Source: Palsa-1150 sp964531095 (GTDB taxonomy: Bacteria > Myxococcota_A > Polyangia > Polyangiales > Polyangiaceae). Taken from it: a stretch of DNA of 64,000 nucleotides. Where the stretch lies: assembly GCA_964531095.1 (NCBI GenBank), contig CAZHED010000009.1, positions 1-64,000 of the forward strand. The letters run 5' to 3'. The notes beneath the pieces are model-generated. The model was not told the DNA's origin and ran no database searches. It worked only from the letters and a program-made list of their open reading frames with translations. Of this stretch, positions 1 through 9,228 are shown one piece after another; the stretch's first letter is position 1, and each line of letters begins with the position of its first letter. A program made the translations under genes and the position numbers.

Positions 1-1951
1 TGCGCTGCTCGTTCATCACGTCGTCGTATTCGAGCAGGTGCTTGCGAATGTCGAAATTTCGCTCTTCGACCTTGCGCTGCGCGTCCTGAATGCTCTTCGT
101 CACCCACGGGTGCACGATCGGCTCGTTGTCGGGCATGCCCATGCGGTCCATCAGCGACTTGACCCGATCGCCGGCGAAGATCCGCATCAAGTCGTCTTCG
201 AGAGACAGATAAAAGCGGCTCGAGCCCGGGTCGCCCTGACGTCCCGCGCGGCCGCGGAGCTGGTTGTCGATGCGGCGCGACTCGTGCCGTTCGGTGCCGA
301 GGATATGAAGGCCGCCGAGCTTCTTGACCTCCTCGCCTTCGGCCTTGCACGCCTTGTCGTGTTTTTCGACGACCTCGAGAAACGCCTCGGGCTCCTTGTC
401 GGGGTCGCGCCCGGACTCCCGAAACTCGAGCTTCGCGATCATCTCCGGATTGCCGCCGAGAACGATGTCGGTCCCACGGCCGGCCATGTTCGTGCTCACC
501 GTGATCGCGCCTTTGCGACCGGCTTGAGCGATGACGTATGCCTCGCGTTCGTGGTGCTTGGCGTTAAGGACCGCGTGCGGAATCTTCTTCTTCTTGAGCA
601 GCGTCGCGATCGCGTTGCTCTTCTCGACGCTGGTCGTGCCGACGAGGGCGGGCTGGCCCTTCTCGTGGCACTCGAGGATCTCGGCGATGACGGCGGTGAA
701 CTTCTCGCGCTCGGTCTTGTAGACGACGTCTTCGTGATCTTCGCGGACCATCGGCTTGTTGGTCGGGATCTGTATGACGGCGAGCTTGTACGTTTCGTGG
801 AACTCGGTCGCCTCGGTGTCCGCCGTTCCGGTCATCCCGGCCAGCTTGCTGTAGAGGCGAAAGAGGTTCTGAAACGTGATGGTGGCCATGGTGCGCGTCT
901 CTTCTTGGATGCGCACGTTCTCCTTCGCCTCGACGGCCTGGTGCAGGCCGTCCGACCAGCGGCGCCCGGGGAGCACACGGCCCGTGAACTCGTCGATGAT
1001 GAGGACCTTCCCGTCGTCGGTGACGAGGTAGCTCACGTCGCGCTTGTACAGCGAATGCGCGCGCAAGCACTGGTTGAGGATGTGCAAGCTCTCGAGGTTG
1101 ATGGGGTCGTACAGGTTGCCGATCCCCATGAGCTTCTGCGCGAGCTCCACGCCGTCGTCGGTGAGCGTCACCGAGTGCGCCTTTTCGTCGACGACGTAAT
1201 GCTCGTCTTTGCGAAGGCGCGGAATGCACTCATTGATCTGCCGGTACTTGTGGCTCGACGGCTCGCCCTGTCCGCTGATGATGAGCGGCGTCCGCGCCTC
1301 GTCGACGAGGATCGAGTCCACTTCGTCGACGATGGCGTAGTTCAGGGGGCGCTGCGCGTAGTCGAGCGCGCTGAACTTCATGTTGTCGCGCAGGTAATCG
1401 AAGCCAAACTCGTTATTTTGGCCGTAGGTGATGTCCGACCGGTAAGCGACCTTTTTCTCGTGCTCGCCCTGGGAGTGGACGACCGTGCCCACCGACAAGC
1501 CGAGGAATCCGTAGAGCTTGCCCATCCACTCGGCGTCGCGCCGCGCGAGGTAGTCGTTGACCGTGACGACGTGCACGCCTTTGCCTTCGAGGGCGTTCAG
1601 GTAGCAGGGCAAGGTCGCGACCAGCGTCTTGCCCTCGCCCGTTCGCATCTCGGCGATCGACCCTCTGTGCAAGACCATGCCGCCGATGAGCTGCACGTCG
1701 TAGTGGCGCATCCGCAGGGCGCGCTTGCCGGCCTCGCGGCACACGGCAAACGCCTCATGCAGGATGTCGTCGAGCGTCGCGCCGCGGTCGAGCTTCTCTT
1801 TGAACTCGGCCGTCTTCGCCCGGAGCTCGGCGTCGGACAGCTTCGCGATGTTCGGCTCGAGCAGGTTGATCGCCTCGACGTGCGGTCGTATCCGCCGGAC
1901 CTCGCGGTCGTGGGAGGTACCAAAGACTTTCTTGAGCGCCCAAGCGAGCAT
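1..1951 (-). CDS. secA: Preprotein translocase ATPase SecA (C-terminus cut off by window edge)
   Basis: SecA is the cytoplasmic motor that pushes unfolded preproteins through the SecYEG channel using ATP. About 650 residues are visible from an ATG start. The N-terminus has the usual helix followed by the nucleotide-binding domain: Walker A MRTGEGKT near residue 105 and the DEVDSILVDEARTPLI signature near residue 210. The preprotein cross-linking domain follows, then the second helicase half with STNMAGRGTDI and GTERHESRRIDNQLRGRAGR. The reading frame is open to base 1, so the scaffold and wing end and the zinc-binding tail lie outside the window. No strong Shine-Dalgarno is seen; a purine-rich GGAAAGG lies about 15 bases upstream of the start. 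Confidence 0.98.
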   Translation of the reverse strand, partial: MLAWALKKVFGTSHDREVRRIRPHVEAINLLEPNIAKLSDAELRAKTAEFKEKLDRGATLDDILHEAFAVCREAGKRALRMRHYDVQLIGGMVLHRGSIAEMRTGEGKTLVATLPCYLNALEGKGVHVVTVNDYLARRDAEWMGKLYGFLGLSVGTVVHSQGEHEKKVAYRSDITYGQNNEFGFDYLRDNMKFSALDYAQRPLNYAIVDEVDSILVDEARTPLIISGQGEPSSHKYRQINECIPRLRKDEHYVVDEKAHSVTLTDDGVELAQKLMGIGNLYDPINLESLHILNQCLRAHSLYKRDVSYLVTDDGKVLIIDEFTGRVLPGRRWSDGLHQAVEAKENVRIQEETRTMATITFQNLFRLYSKLAGMTGTADTEATEFHETYKLAVIQIPTNKPMVREDHEDVVYKTEREKFTAVIAEILECHEKGQPALVGTTSVEKSNAIATLLKKKKIPHAVLNAKHHEREAYVIAQAGRKGAITVSTNMAGRGTDIVLGGNPEMIAKLEFRESGRDPDKEPEAFLEVVEKHDKACKAEGEEVKKLGGLHILGTERHESRRIDNQLRGRAGRQGDPGSSRFYLSLEDDLMRIFAGDRVKSLMDRMGMPDNEPIVHPWVTKSIQDAQRKVEERNFDIRKHLLEYDDVMNEQR

Positions 1952-2283
1952 GGAGATTCGCGAACCTTTCCGCCGCGCAGAGTCGAGGCAAATTAGTGCG
2001 CCCTGGCCGGGAGCGCCAGTCCTCCCCGTCCTGTCTCCTTCCGTCTTCGTCCCTGCCGTATGCGCCTGCTCGCTCGACGCAGGTCCTAAGAGGGGGTCGG
2101 TACCGCAAAGCTCGAATGCTCTGCGCAATCGGAAGGCGAACGGGAGCGCGTACGCCTTCACCCTTACCATCGGCGATCAGGAAACGAGATTCGGCGTGTC
2201 CACTCGTGCCGCGGCGGCCCTATTTGCGGCGCAGCACAATCTTGGACACGGGGCAAACTCCGATGAAATGACGAGGCGTCGCC
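1952..2283. other. Intergenic region upstream of secA
   Basis: These 332 bases separate the secA start from the end of the lipoprotein gene, which is read in the same direction. Short open frames exist on the plus strand, but their codon use does not resemble the neighbouring genes and they are antisense to secA or unsupported. The secA promoter should lie here, but I see no convincing -35/-10 pair and no T-tailed hairpin. Confidence 0.5.
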
Positions 2284-2814
2284 TCAGAACTTCAGCACGG
2301 ACCCCTTCACCGCGATCCCGATGTGCGCCACCATCGTGTGGGTGAGCGTGATGGGCCGGTCGGGGATGGTGCCCGTGACGTAGAAGTGAACGACTACTTT
2401 CCCCTCCTGGAGGTAGGCGAGCAACTGCGCGTCGCTCATCGAGAGGGCGAGCTCGACTTCGGAGCTACTGCTGGGCACGTCCACGTCCGATGCCAGTTGT
2501 GCGGGCATCTTGCCGTCCGCGGTCTCGACGGTCGCCCTGATGTGCTGAACGACCGAGAGGTCGGGGCCGGAAATCGAGTTCTTCGAGATGGCGGCGGTCA
2601 GCGCGCCGAGGTTGCTCAGCGAGGCGAGGTCGCTCTGGACGTCCAACGTCACGGAGCCCTCCGTCGTCACTGGGTCTGCGCGAAGCTGCGCGCCGCCGGC
2701 GGATAGGGGCACACCCGGAAACGTCGCCGAGTTGCTCGTCGAGACGTCCACTTCGCCTTGCCCGGTCGCGCAGGCAACGAGTGCGATTGCGCAGAGAGCG
2801 ATATACGGTTTCAT
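2284..2814 (-). CDS. Predicted lipoprotein, function unknown
   Basis: This encodes a 176-residue protein with a short signal peptide ending in the lipobox LVAC (Cys 15), so it is probably lipid-anchored in the envelope. After the Cys the chain is Ser/Thr-rich and predicted beta-rich, with no family I recognise. The ATG at 2814 is preferred over an in-frame TTG five codons upstream. It sits 6-7 bases after a GAGGAG ribosome site that overlaps the stop codon of the preceding gene. That arrangement implies translational coupling with the outer-membrane-like protein upstream, so the two may act together. Confidence 0.75.
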   Translation of the reverse strand: MKPYIALCAIALVACATGQGEVDVSTSNSATFPGVPLSAGGAQLRADPVTTEGSVTLDVQSDLASLSNLGALTAAISKNSISGPDLSVVQHIRATVETADGKMPAQLASDVDVPSSSSEVELALSMSDAQLLAYLQEGKVVVHFYVTGTIPDRPITLTHTMVAHIGIAVKGSVLKF

Positions 2815-2825
2815 CGTCGTGCTCC

Positions 2826-3476
2826 TCAAAAATACGCCGAGAAGCCAAGCTTCCCCGAAGGCGCCAACCAGCCACTGTACGAGGGGTTGCCGATGCCGGA
2901 TCCGCCGCCGGTCGCGCTTTGAAACTGCGCCGTGCTGACGTCGAGCCAGCTCACCCCGCCACGCAGAAAAAAGCGGAACGTCGCGCGACTGCCGACCTCG
3001 AGGCCGAGGTGAAAGTTCGCGTAGTTGTATGCAATCGATGGCGAGTCGCTGACCATCGGCAGCTTTCCACCCCAGTAGTGTCCGCCTTCCACGGTGAGTG
3101 TGGGGCCGATGGGAAACGAGACTGGATCAAGGGTCACGCCGACCCTCATCCCCGGCGCCATCCCGTTGTGCGTCACCCCGCCGCCGATGCGCAGCCAATC
3201 GAATTTCGGGCGCACCACAAGACCCACCGCGGCACCGTCCGGGACGCCGACGTCCATGAACATGCCGAACGTTCGATGGGGTGAGGGTCCGCTCGGCGAA
3301 TGGTCCTTCTCGACCACCGGCGCCGGGTCGATGCTCGCGGCGAGTGCACTGGACGGCGACATCGCGCACCCGACCGCCATCGCGGCCGACACGAAAAGGG
3401 TGGACTTCCCGGCCGCGCCCGATCGGGGAGCGCCGCTTCGCCCTGCGTCTGCCGGCTCCGGTCGCGTCGAGTCCAT
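2826..3476 (-). CDS. Secreted, probable outer-membrane beta-barrel protein
   Basis: This is a 216-residue protein. A basic N-terminal stretch of about 25 residues precedes a hydrophobic segment ending in ALAA near residue 47, which looks like a late signal peptide. The rest has alternating hydrophobic/polar strands rich in Gly and aromatic residues and ends in Phe (FSAYF), the usual end of an outer-membrane barrel. No named family was recognised. A later in-frame start, closer to the hydrophobic segment, is possible because the leader is long. It lies directly upstream of, and is coupled to, the lipoprotein gene. Confidence 0.65.
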   Translation of the reverse strand: MDSTRPEPADAGRSGAPRSGAAGKSTLFVSAAMAVGCAMSPSSALAASIDPAPVVEKDHSPSGPSPHRTFGMFMDVGVPDGAAVGLVVRPKFDWLRIGGGVTHNGMAPGMRVGVTLDPVSFPIGPTLTVEGGHYWGGKLPMVSDSPSIAYNYANFHLGLEVGSRATFRFFLRGGVSWLDVSTAQFQSATGGGSGIGNPSYSGWLAPSGKLGFSAYF

Positions 3477-3579
3477 GCCTCTCAGAACGGCTGGACCCGC
3501 CGCGACTGGATCAAAGACCGAGGGCGCCGGTCAATTCGATGGTCGAAGGTGGGTGCGGATGCTCGCTCGCAGAGCGGGC

Positions 3580-3762
3580 TCACTCCCCTCGTTCGAGCCA
3601 AACACGAACTTCCCCAGGCTCGTCGCCGGGCTCGACGTGCACGACGCGAGGGCGGCAGCACACGGCGCAGTCCTCCGTATACACTTGCGCATCCCCTCCT
3701 CCCGGGTCCACGTACACCTCTTCGGCCTCACCGCAGAACGGGCATGACACCGTGTTGGACAT
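3580..3762 (-). CDS. CPXCG motif-containing cysteine-rich protein
   Basis: This small 60-residue protein belongs to the CPXCG family. CPFCG lies at residues 7-11 and a second pair, CAVCCRP, at about 32-38, spaced as in zinc-ribbon-like small proteins. The signature VYVDPGGGDAQVYTEDC between the pairs matches the family closely. The function of the family is not established; metal binding is inferred from the four cysteines. The gene follows the SDR gene after 13 bases and is the third gene of a probable operon with it and the GNAT-like gene. Confidence 0.88.
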   Translation of the reverse strand: MSNTVSCPFCGEAEEVYVDPGGGDAQVYTEDCAVCCRPRVVHVEPGDEPGEVRVWLERGE

Positions 3763-3775
3763 GTGTTCAGCCGGC

Positions 3776-4753
3776 CTAGAGCCAGCCGTTTTCGCGGTAC
3801 CACTTCACGGCGCGGCCCACGCCCTCCGACCAAGGGACCGTCGGCTCCCACCCGAGCTCGCGGCGAGTGACTTCAGAGGAGCAGACCCAGTGCTGGAGCA
3901 GCATGTTGGCCTTCTCGCGGGTCAGCATGACCGGGCGGTTGGCCACACGCCCGAACGCTTCGAGCCCTCGCGCGACCGCCATGAGGAGCGGCACGGGCAA
4001 GCTCTTGCGCAACACGGCATGCGTTCCCAGCGCGCGCTCGGCATCGGCGAGCATCTCCCGCTGTGCGATGGGTCCGCAGCCGTCGTCGACGAAGTACGTT
4101 CGCCCGCTCGGCACGTTCGCGTCGATGGCACAGATGCATGCCTGTGCGCAGTCGGTCGCGTAGATCCATACCCCCTTCGCCTCGCCGCCTGCGACGAGAG
4201 GAAGGAGACCACGCTTGATCGCTTTGAACGCTTCGAAAATCTCGCCGTCGCGCGGGCCGTAAATCGCTCCCGGACGGAGAATGACGACCGGCACGTCGTC
4301 TTTGGCGGAGAGAACCACCTTCTCTGCCGCGAGCTTGCTGCGGCCGTATGCCGTGACCGGATTCTCCTGATCCGCGGGCACCGGATCGCCATCTGCGGAT
4401 GGCCCACATGCCTCGAGGCTCGATACGAAGACGAACCGCTTGAGCGGCCTGCCGCGCGCCGCCTCCACGAGGTTCGCCGTTCCGCCGACGTTGATCGCGA
4501 AGAACTCGTCCGTGTTGCGCGCCTTGATCAGCCCCGCCGCGTGCACGATCGCGTCGACCCCGTCGACAGCATCGCGCACCCGGTCCACCTGCTCGACGCT
4601 CCCGTCGAACAGCTCGACGTTCGCGAGGCCCTCCAGGTGTCTGCGGTTGGAGGTCGTCCGCACGAGCGCGCGCACGTGATCCCCGCGCCTGGAAAGGAGC
4701 TCGGCGACATGCCCGCCGAGAAACCCGCTCGCGCCGGTGACGAGGACTTTCAT
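3776..4753 (-). CDS. Extended SDR NAD(P)-dependent reductase, candidate ceramide reductase
   Basis: This is a 325-residue Rossmann-fold enzyme of the NAD-dependent epimerase/dehydratase type (dihydroflavonol-4-reductase-like). The dinucleotide motif GASGFLGG is at residues 7-14, a catalytic Ser at 111/112, and the Tyr-x3-Lys pair at Y136/K140 within TAYGRSK. It starts 4 bases after the stop of the GNAT-fold gene, so the two are surely co-transcribed. The family is broad and sequence alone would only give sugar epimerase or ketoreductase. The neighbour suggests reduction of 3-oxo-ceramide, as done by the CerR type of SDR in Caulobacter. That assignment is inference. Confidence 0.9.
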   Translation of the reverse strand: MKVLVTGASGFLGGHVAELLSRRGDHVRALVRTTSNRRHLEGLANVELFDGSVEQVDRVRDAVDGVDAIVHAAGLIKARNTDEFFAINVGGTANLVEAARGRPLKRFVFVSSLEACGPSADGDPVPADQENPVTAYGRSKLAAEKVVLSAKDDVPVVILRPGAIYGPRDGEIFEAFKAIKRGLLPLVAGGEAKGVWIYATDCAQACICAIDANVPSGRTYFVDDGCGPIAQREMLADAERALGTHAVLRKSLPVPLLMAVARGLEAFGRVANRPVMLTREKANMLLQHWVCSSEVTRRELGWEPTVPWSEGVGRAVKWYRENGWL

Positions 4754-4757
4754 CGGA

Positions 4758-5903
4758 TCAGTCTCCTGCCGGGCCGTGAAGAGCTTTTTCGTAGACGCGA
4801 TATCTCTTGTAGAGCTTGGCGCCCATCAATTGGATGCCCGCGCTGACGGCGCCGTTGTCCTCGAGCGTCCAGCCGAGCTCCCCTTCGCGAATGCCGAGCT
4901 TCTTTCCGCCGTCGTTCATCTCGGCGTACATGAACGCGCTCAGCGCCGCGTACTTGCGCACGTTCCGCCATTTCTTGCGGATTCCGAGCAGGATGAGGCG
5001 CGCGCTCTTCGGACCGCTGACCCTGAGCCGCCACAGGAGCTTTGGCAGCCCCAGCGGAAAGAGCTTGCCGTGCATGTCTCGCACGAGCTCGTTCAGGTTC
5101 GGGACTGCGAGGGCGACCGCCGCGGGCTCGCCGTCGATCGAGACGATGCACGTGATCTCGGGCATGAGAAAGAGCCTGAAATCAGCCGCCATCTTGCGAA
5201 TTTCGTTTCGCGTGAACGGAACGAAACCCCAGTTGTCGCTCCATGCGTCGTTGTAGATGTCGACGAGGAGCTCGACGTCCTTGTCGAGCCTTTTCATCGA
5301 TGCATGGCGGTAGGAGATCTCGGGCATCGCCTTGATCTGCTCTTGCGCTCTCTTCACGCGCGCGTTCGGCTCGCCCACTGTGTACTTCCAGGCGAAGAAG
5401 TCTTTGACCTTCGCGTAGCCCGCCTTCTCGATGAGACCCCCCTGGTAGCTCTTGTGGTGTGGCATCATGAGGTAAGGCGGCGTGTCGAACCCTTCGATGA
5501 GGCATCCGGTCTCTTCGTTGATGCTGAGCGAGAACGGGCCCCGCGCGTTCTTCATTCCCTTGCTCGTCAGCCATCGCTCCGCGCGCGCCAACAGCGCGCT
5601 CGCGACTTCTTCGTCGTCGATCGTGTCGACGAATCCGAAGAAGCCGGTCGCGTCTTTGTAGCGATCGAGGTGCTCTCGGTCGATCTGCGACGTCGCGCGG
5701 CCCACGCACTCGCCTCCGCGATACGCGCAAAACATTGCGCCCTCGCCGTGCTCGAAGAACGGGTTTTTGCGCGGGTTGAGCTGGTCTTTCAGCATCATGT
5801 CGAGCGGGCGTACGTATGCCGCGTCGCCCCGATAAATCAGGTCCACGACGTTCAAGAAGTCGTCCACGGGACCGCCCATGGGCATCTGCCGGACCTCGAC
5901 CAT
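4758..5903 (-). CDS. GNAT-superfamily protein of the YghO / bacterial ceramide synthase type
   Basis: This is a 381-residue soluble protein. The N-terminal acyl-CoA-binding-like half contains LNPRKNPFFEH (about 44-54), typical of the YghO-like family, and ARGPFSLSINEETGCLI in the middle. The C-terminal hallmark is LGWTLEDN at about 343-350 followed by YKRYRVYEK. Members are often annotated as hypothetical or N-acetyltransferase. In Caulobacter a member acts as bacterial ceramide synthase, N-acylating 3-oxosphinganine. Its direct pairing with a ceramide-reductase-like SDR supports that role here. No serine palmitoyltransferase gene is in the window, so the first pathway step would be encoded elsewhere. 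Confidence 0.82.
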   Translation of the reverse strand: MVEVRQMPMGGPVDDFLNVVDLIYRGDAAYVRPLDMMLKDQLNPRKNPFFEHGEGAMFCAYRGGECVGRATSQIDREHLDRYKDATGFFGFVDTIDDEEVASALLARAERWLTSKGMKNARGPFSLSINEETGCLIEGFDTPPYLMMPHHKSYQGGLIEKAGYAKVKDFFAWKYTVGEPNARVKRAQEQIKAMPEISYRHASMKRLDKDVELLVDIYNDAWSDNWGFVPFTRNEIRKMAADFRLFLMPEITCIVSIDGEPAAVALAVPNLNELVRDMHGKLFPLGLPKLLWRLRVSGPKSARLILLGIRKKWRNVRKYAALSAFMYAEMNDGGKKLGIREGELGWTLEDNGAVSAGIQLMGAKLYKRYRVYEKALHGPAGD

Positions 5904-5939
5904 GAGCGAGACCGTTAGTCGATCTGCTCGCGACCCGCC

Positions 5940-7370
5940 CTATTTTTTCAGCGCCGCGTACCGATACGACTCGCCGCGCTTCACGCGCAGGAGGAGCGTG
6001 CCAGCCCGAGCCAAGTCCGCCACTTGGGCTGACGTCGGCTCGGCGGTGCCGTTCGCCTCGACGATGACGTCGCCGATGCGCAGTCCCTCTCGATCGGCCG
6101 CCGATCCGGCGGTCACCTGGGTGACGACGGGCAGCGCCTTCGCGGCGAGCCCCATTTGAGCGGCCTGCTGGGGCGCCAGGTCCCGCACGACGAGCCCGAG
6201 CCCCTGGTGCGGGAGCGCCTGTTGCTGGGCAGGCACGGGCTTGATCGGCGCCTCGGGCCGCTCCGAGAGCATGACGCTCGCTCCGTAGTGCTGCCCACCA
6301 CGCACGATTTCGAGTTGCACGGGTTGGCCCACGTCATGCGAAATCGCCTCCCGCACGAGGTCCGTGCCGTCGCGCACAGGATGCCCGCCCAACGACGAGA
6401 TGACGTCGCCGGGGCGGATGTTCGCTCGATAGGCCGGCCCGTCGGATGTGACGTTGTTGACCAGGGCGCCGGTCCCCGGAGGCAGGTGCATCGCCTGCGC
6501 GAGCTCGGGCGTGATGTCCTGCACGCTGAGGCCGAGCCATGAGCGCGACACGTGACCCGTCTTGAGGATTTGCGTCGCCACGCGCTGCGCCATGTTGCTC
6601 GGAACGGCGAAGCCGATGCCCTGGCCACGGCCGACGATCATGGTGTTGATTCCGAGGACATCGCCTTGCAGGTTGCAGAGGGGTCCCCCCGAGTTGCCCG
6701 GGTTGATGCTGGCGTCCGTCTGCAAGTAATCTTCGATGTCGTTCATTCCGAGGCCGCCGCGGCCTTTGGCCGAGAGCACCCCGGCCGTGACCGTGTAGCC
6801 CAGGCCGAACGGCGAGCCGATCGCGACGACCCATTCGCCCACGCGCGCGGCGTCTGAGTCGGCAAATTTGGCCGGGCTGAAGCCGGTCGCGTCGATCTTC
6901 ACGACGGCAAGGTCGGTCGCCGGGTCGCGCCCAACGAGGTGCCCTGGAAGGTAGCGGCCGTCGCGGAGCCGAACGTTGATCGTGAGCGCTTCCTCGACCA
7001 CATGGTTGTTGGTGAGAATTGCTCCATCGGCGGTGAAGACGACTCCCGAGCCCATTCCGCGGGCGACCGGCTCGTCGCCGTTCGAGCGCCCGAAAAAGCG
7101 AGACATCACGTCGGCCCGTTCGTCGCGCACCGTGACGTCGATCTGGACGACGCTCGGGCTCGCACGCTCGGCCACCGCGACGAACCCTTCGGAGAGCCGC
7201 CTGGCCTCGGCGGTCGATGCCTGCACTTGCGCAGGCGTCGGAACGGCCGGCGAGCTCGGCTGGGCCGCCGGCTGAGCGCTGGAGTGCAGCGCGACCGCGC
7301 CGGTGGCGAGAGCGAGCGACAAGGCAGCGAGGCGGACCGGGTACCTCATGATCGACAAGGGTAATCGCAT
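5940..7370 (-). CDS. Periplasmic HtrA/DegQ-type serine protease
   Basis: This is an envelope quality-control protease and chaperone of about 476 residues. A signal peptide covers roughly residues 1-32, followed by a Pro/Ala-rich linker. The trypsin-like domain carries the triad His123 (TNNHVV), Asp153 (ATDLAVVKID) and Ser227 (GNSGGPL). Two PDZ domains follow, at about 265-350 and 385-475, the usual Do-like layout. I chose ATG 7370 because it avoids overlap with the upstream gene and leaves a normal signal peptide; ATG 7349 is also possible. It closes a long minus-strand run beginning at rsmD, with gaps of at most about 36 bases to either side. Confidence 0.95.
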   Translation of the reverse strand: MRLPLSIMRYPVRLAALSLALATGAVALHSSAQPAAQPSSPAVPTPAQVQASTAEARRLSEGFVAVAERASPSVVQIDVTVRDERADVMSRFFGRSNGDEPVARGMGSGVVFTADGAILTNNHVVEEALTINVRLRDGRYLPGHLVGRDPATDLAVVKIDATGFSPAKFADSDAARVGEWVVAIGSPFGLGYTVTAGVLSAKGRGGLGMNDIEDYLQTDASINPGNSGGPLCNLQGDVLGINTMIVGRGQGIGFAVPSNMAQRVATQILKTGHVSRSWLGLSVQDITPELAQAMHLPPGTGALVNNVTSDGPAYRANIRPGDVISSLGGHPVRDGTDLVREAISHDVGQPVQLEIVRGGQHYGASVMLSERPEAPIKPVPAQQQALPHQGLGLVVRDLAPQQAAQMGLAAKALPVVTQVTAGSAADREGLRIGDVIVEANGTAEPTSAQVADLARAGTLLLRVKRGESYRYAALKK

Positions 7371-7396
7371 GCTTGGGGCGGGCAAGCAATCTCGCG

Positions 7397-8443
7397 TCAT
7401 GCGATCTTGGTCACCACCCGAGACCATGCCTGAGCGCCCGCCCTTAGCGCGGCGTCAAGAAGCGGGGTGCCGGGAGGCGAAAGGTCGGTGAGCTCGACCT
7501 GCAGCGCCCCTTGCGAAAGCCCGAGCTGGCACGCGCACGCGATCAGCGGACCGACGAGCGGCGCTGGCGGACAGGCCACATCGAGCGCAAAGCGGCCCAC
7601 GAGCGCGCGACGCATGGGCACGAACGGCGGCTCCAGGGAGTGCACGGTGAAGCTCGCGGCACCCCGCGCGTTCCCCGAGCCGTCCACAGCCACCAGCGTC
7701 GCAGGCTCTCGCAAGGAGGCGGGGCTTTCGAGCGCGAGCTGCGCTCCGATGGCGGCGACGGACGTCGCGTCGAGCGTCCGCGGGCGATCGAAGCGGAGAT
7801 CGCCGCAGTCCTGGCGCCGTGCCGCCAGCATCGACTCGAGGCGTGCGATCGCGAGGGCATCACGGGCAGTGGCCAGCCGTGCGGTGAAGGTCCTATCCGG
7901 AAGCGCCTTGCGCGCTCCCACGGCCGCCTCGATGCGGGCGCTCCACGCCACGGATTTGTAGCCGACGCGCGCGTAGAAAGAATGGGCCGGGTTTCGTTCG
8001 AGGACCTCTGCGGCGAGCACGCTGCGGGTTCCTCCCGAGAGCTTGCCTGCGGCGCTCGCGAGTGCGTCGAGGAGCGCTCGACCCGCACCCAGCCTGCGAA
8101 GTCGTTCCGCGACCACCAGCGACCGGACCTCGCAGGTCGACGGCGTGGACGGGTCGACCCCGTGCTGCTCGAACCAGCCCTCCACCTGGCCGCAGACCAC
8201 GCCACCGAATTCACACACCAAGTGGACGTGTCGTCCCAAGATCGGGTTGCCTGCCCGAACGCGCGCGTCGTCGTCCAGCCGCCGCGCAAGCTGCGCATAG
8301 ACACGCGGATCGCGCGATCCGGGGTAACCTCCCCACGCCTCGTGGGCCTCCCAAAGGTCCCGCCAGAGCGAGGCAATCGCGGCGCCTTCGCCCACCGCCG
8401 CTGCACGCACCCGCAGGCGTGCGGTTTGCGTCAGGGCGGCCAT
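7397..8443 (-). CDS. Tandem GNAT-domain N-acetyltransferase
   Basis: This 348-residue protein is built from two GNAT-like halves. The first is the better conserved: CEVRSLVVAERLRRLGAGRA at about 103-122 carries the R-x-x-G-x-G/A acetyl-CoA loop, and NPAHSFYARVGYKSV follows as motif B. The second half lacks a clear acetyl-CoA loop and may be structural or bind substrate. The acyl acceptor cannot be told. The gene overlaps the end of truA by 13 bases, so it is translated from the same transcript. Confidence 0.8.
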   Translation of the reverse strand: MAALTQTARLRVRAAAVGEGAAIASLWRDLWEAHEAWGGYPGSRDPRVYAQLARRLDDDARVRAGNPILGRHVHLVCEFGGVVCGQVEGWFEQHGVDPSTPSTCEVRSLVVAERLRRLGAGRALLDALASAAGKLSGGTRSVLAAEVLERNPAHSFYARVGYKSVAWSARIEAAVGARKALPDRTFTARLATARDALAIARLESMLAARRQDCGDLRFDRPRTLDATSVAAIGAQLALESPASLREPATLVAVDGSGNARGAASFTVHSLEPPFVPMRRALVGRFALDVACPPAPLVGPLIACACQLGLSQGALQVELTDLSPPGTPLLDAALRAGAQAWSRVVTKIA

Positions 8444-9228
8444 GGCTCGCCTGCGCCCGCGGGCATGTCGATGTGCACGTGCTCGAGCACGAGGCCGTGC
8501 GGCGGCGCCGTCGTCCCCGCGGCCCTGCGGTCGCGCGCGTGGATGGCGCGACTCACGGCTCCTGCCGGCAGTCGTCCTCGCCCGACATCGACCATCGTGC
8601 CCGCCAGGATGCGAACCATCCGGTACAGGAACGCGTCTCCCTCGACGACGATCGATACGACACGGGGGTCGTCCTCGCGCTCGACGTCGACTCGCGTCAG
8701 CGTGCGGACCGTCGTAGGGCGTTCGTCACCCGCGGCGCGGAAGCTTGCGAAATCGTGTCTTCCTCGCGCCGCCTCTGCCTCGCGGGCCATGCCGGCCACG
8801 TCCAGCTCGGGCACGCGCCACGCGCGGGAGCGCCACCGCGGATCGCGAACACGGTCGACGAGCACCCGGTAACGATAGCGCTTGCCACGCGCGGCGAAGC
8901 GCGGAGCGAACCCGGCCGGGACCGAACGGGCCGACCGCACGGCGACGTCATCCGGCAGGTGCTGGTTGAGCCCGAGCGCCCAGCCGTGCGCGGGGATCTC
9001 GAGGTCGGAATCGAACGCCGCGAGCTGCCCGTCGGCATGGACTCCTGCATCTGTGCGGCTCGTTCCTCGTATCTCGCCCGCTCGGGGGTCGACGGCCAGA
9101 ACGGCGCCGGCCAGTGTCTCTTCGACGGTGCGTGCTCCGCGCTGGCGCGCCCAACCGTGGAAAGCCGAACCGTCGTACGAGACCTGCAAGAGCACGCCGT
9201 GGGACTGGGGTGAGGATTCAGTCGCCAC
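8431..9228 (-). CDS. truA: tRNA pseudouridine synthase A
   Basis: TruA isomerises uridines 38-40 in the anticodon arm of many tRNAs. The protein is 265 residues long, normal for the family. The catalytic aspartate is Asp60 in GTSRTDAGVHA, the same position as in E. coli. RYRYRV and FLYRMVRILAGTMVDVGRG match the second conserved blocks. The start is a GTG at 9228, placed inside the last codons of the preceding lipoprotein gene. A longer frame exists upstream, but it is antisense-like in composition and unrelated to TruA. The gene overlaps its neighbours by 11 bases upstream and 13 bases downstream. Confidence 0.96.
   Translation of the reverse strand: MATESSPQSHGVLLQVSYDGSAFHGWARQRGARTVEETLAGAVLAVDPRAGEIRGTSRTDAGVHADGQLAAFDSDLEIPAHGWALGLNQHLPDDVAVRSARSVPAGFAPRFAARGKRYRYRVLVDRVRDPRWRSRAWRVPELDVAGMAREAEAARGRHDFASFRAAGDERPTTVRTLTRVDVEREDDPRVVSIVVEGDAFLYRMVRILAGTMVDVGRGRLPAGAVSRAIHARDRRAAGTTAPPHGLVLEHVHIDMPAGAGEPWPP

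Noticed and set aside
38..1996. Long plus-strand open frame of about 650 codons opposite secA
   Set aside because: It is the antisense shadow of secA; the minus strand reads a near-complete set of SecA motifs, and the plus-strand translation shows no family features.
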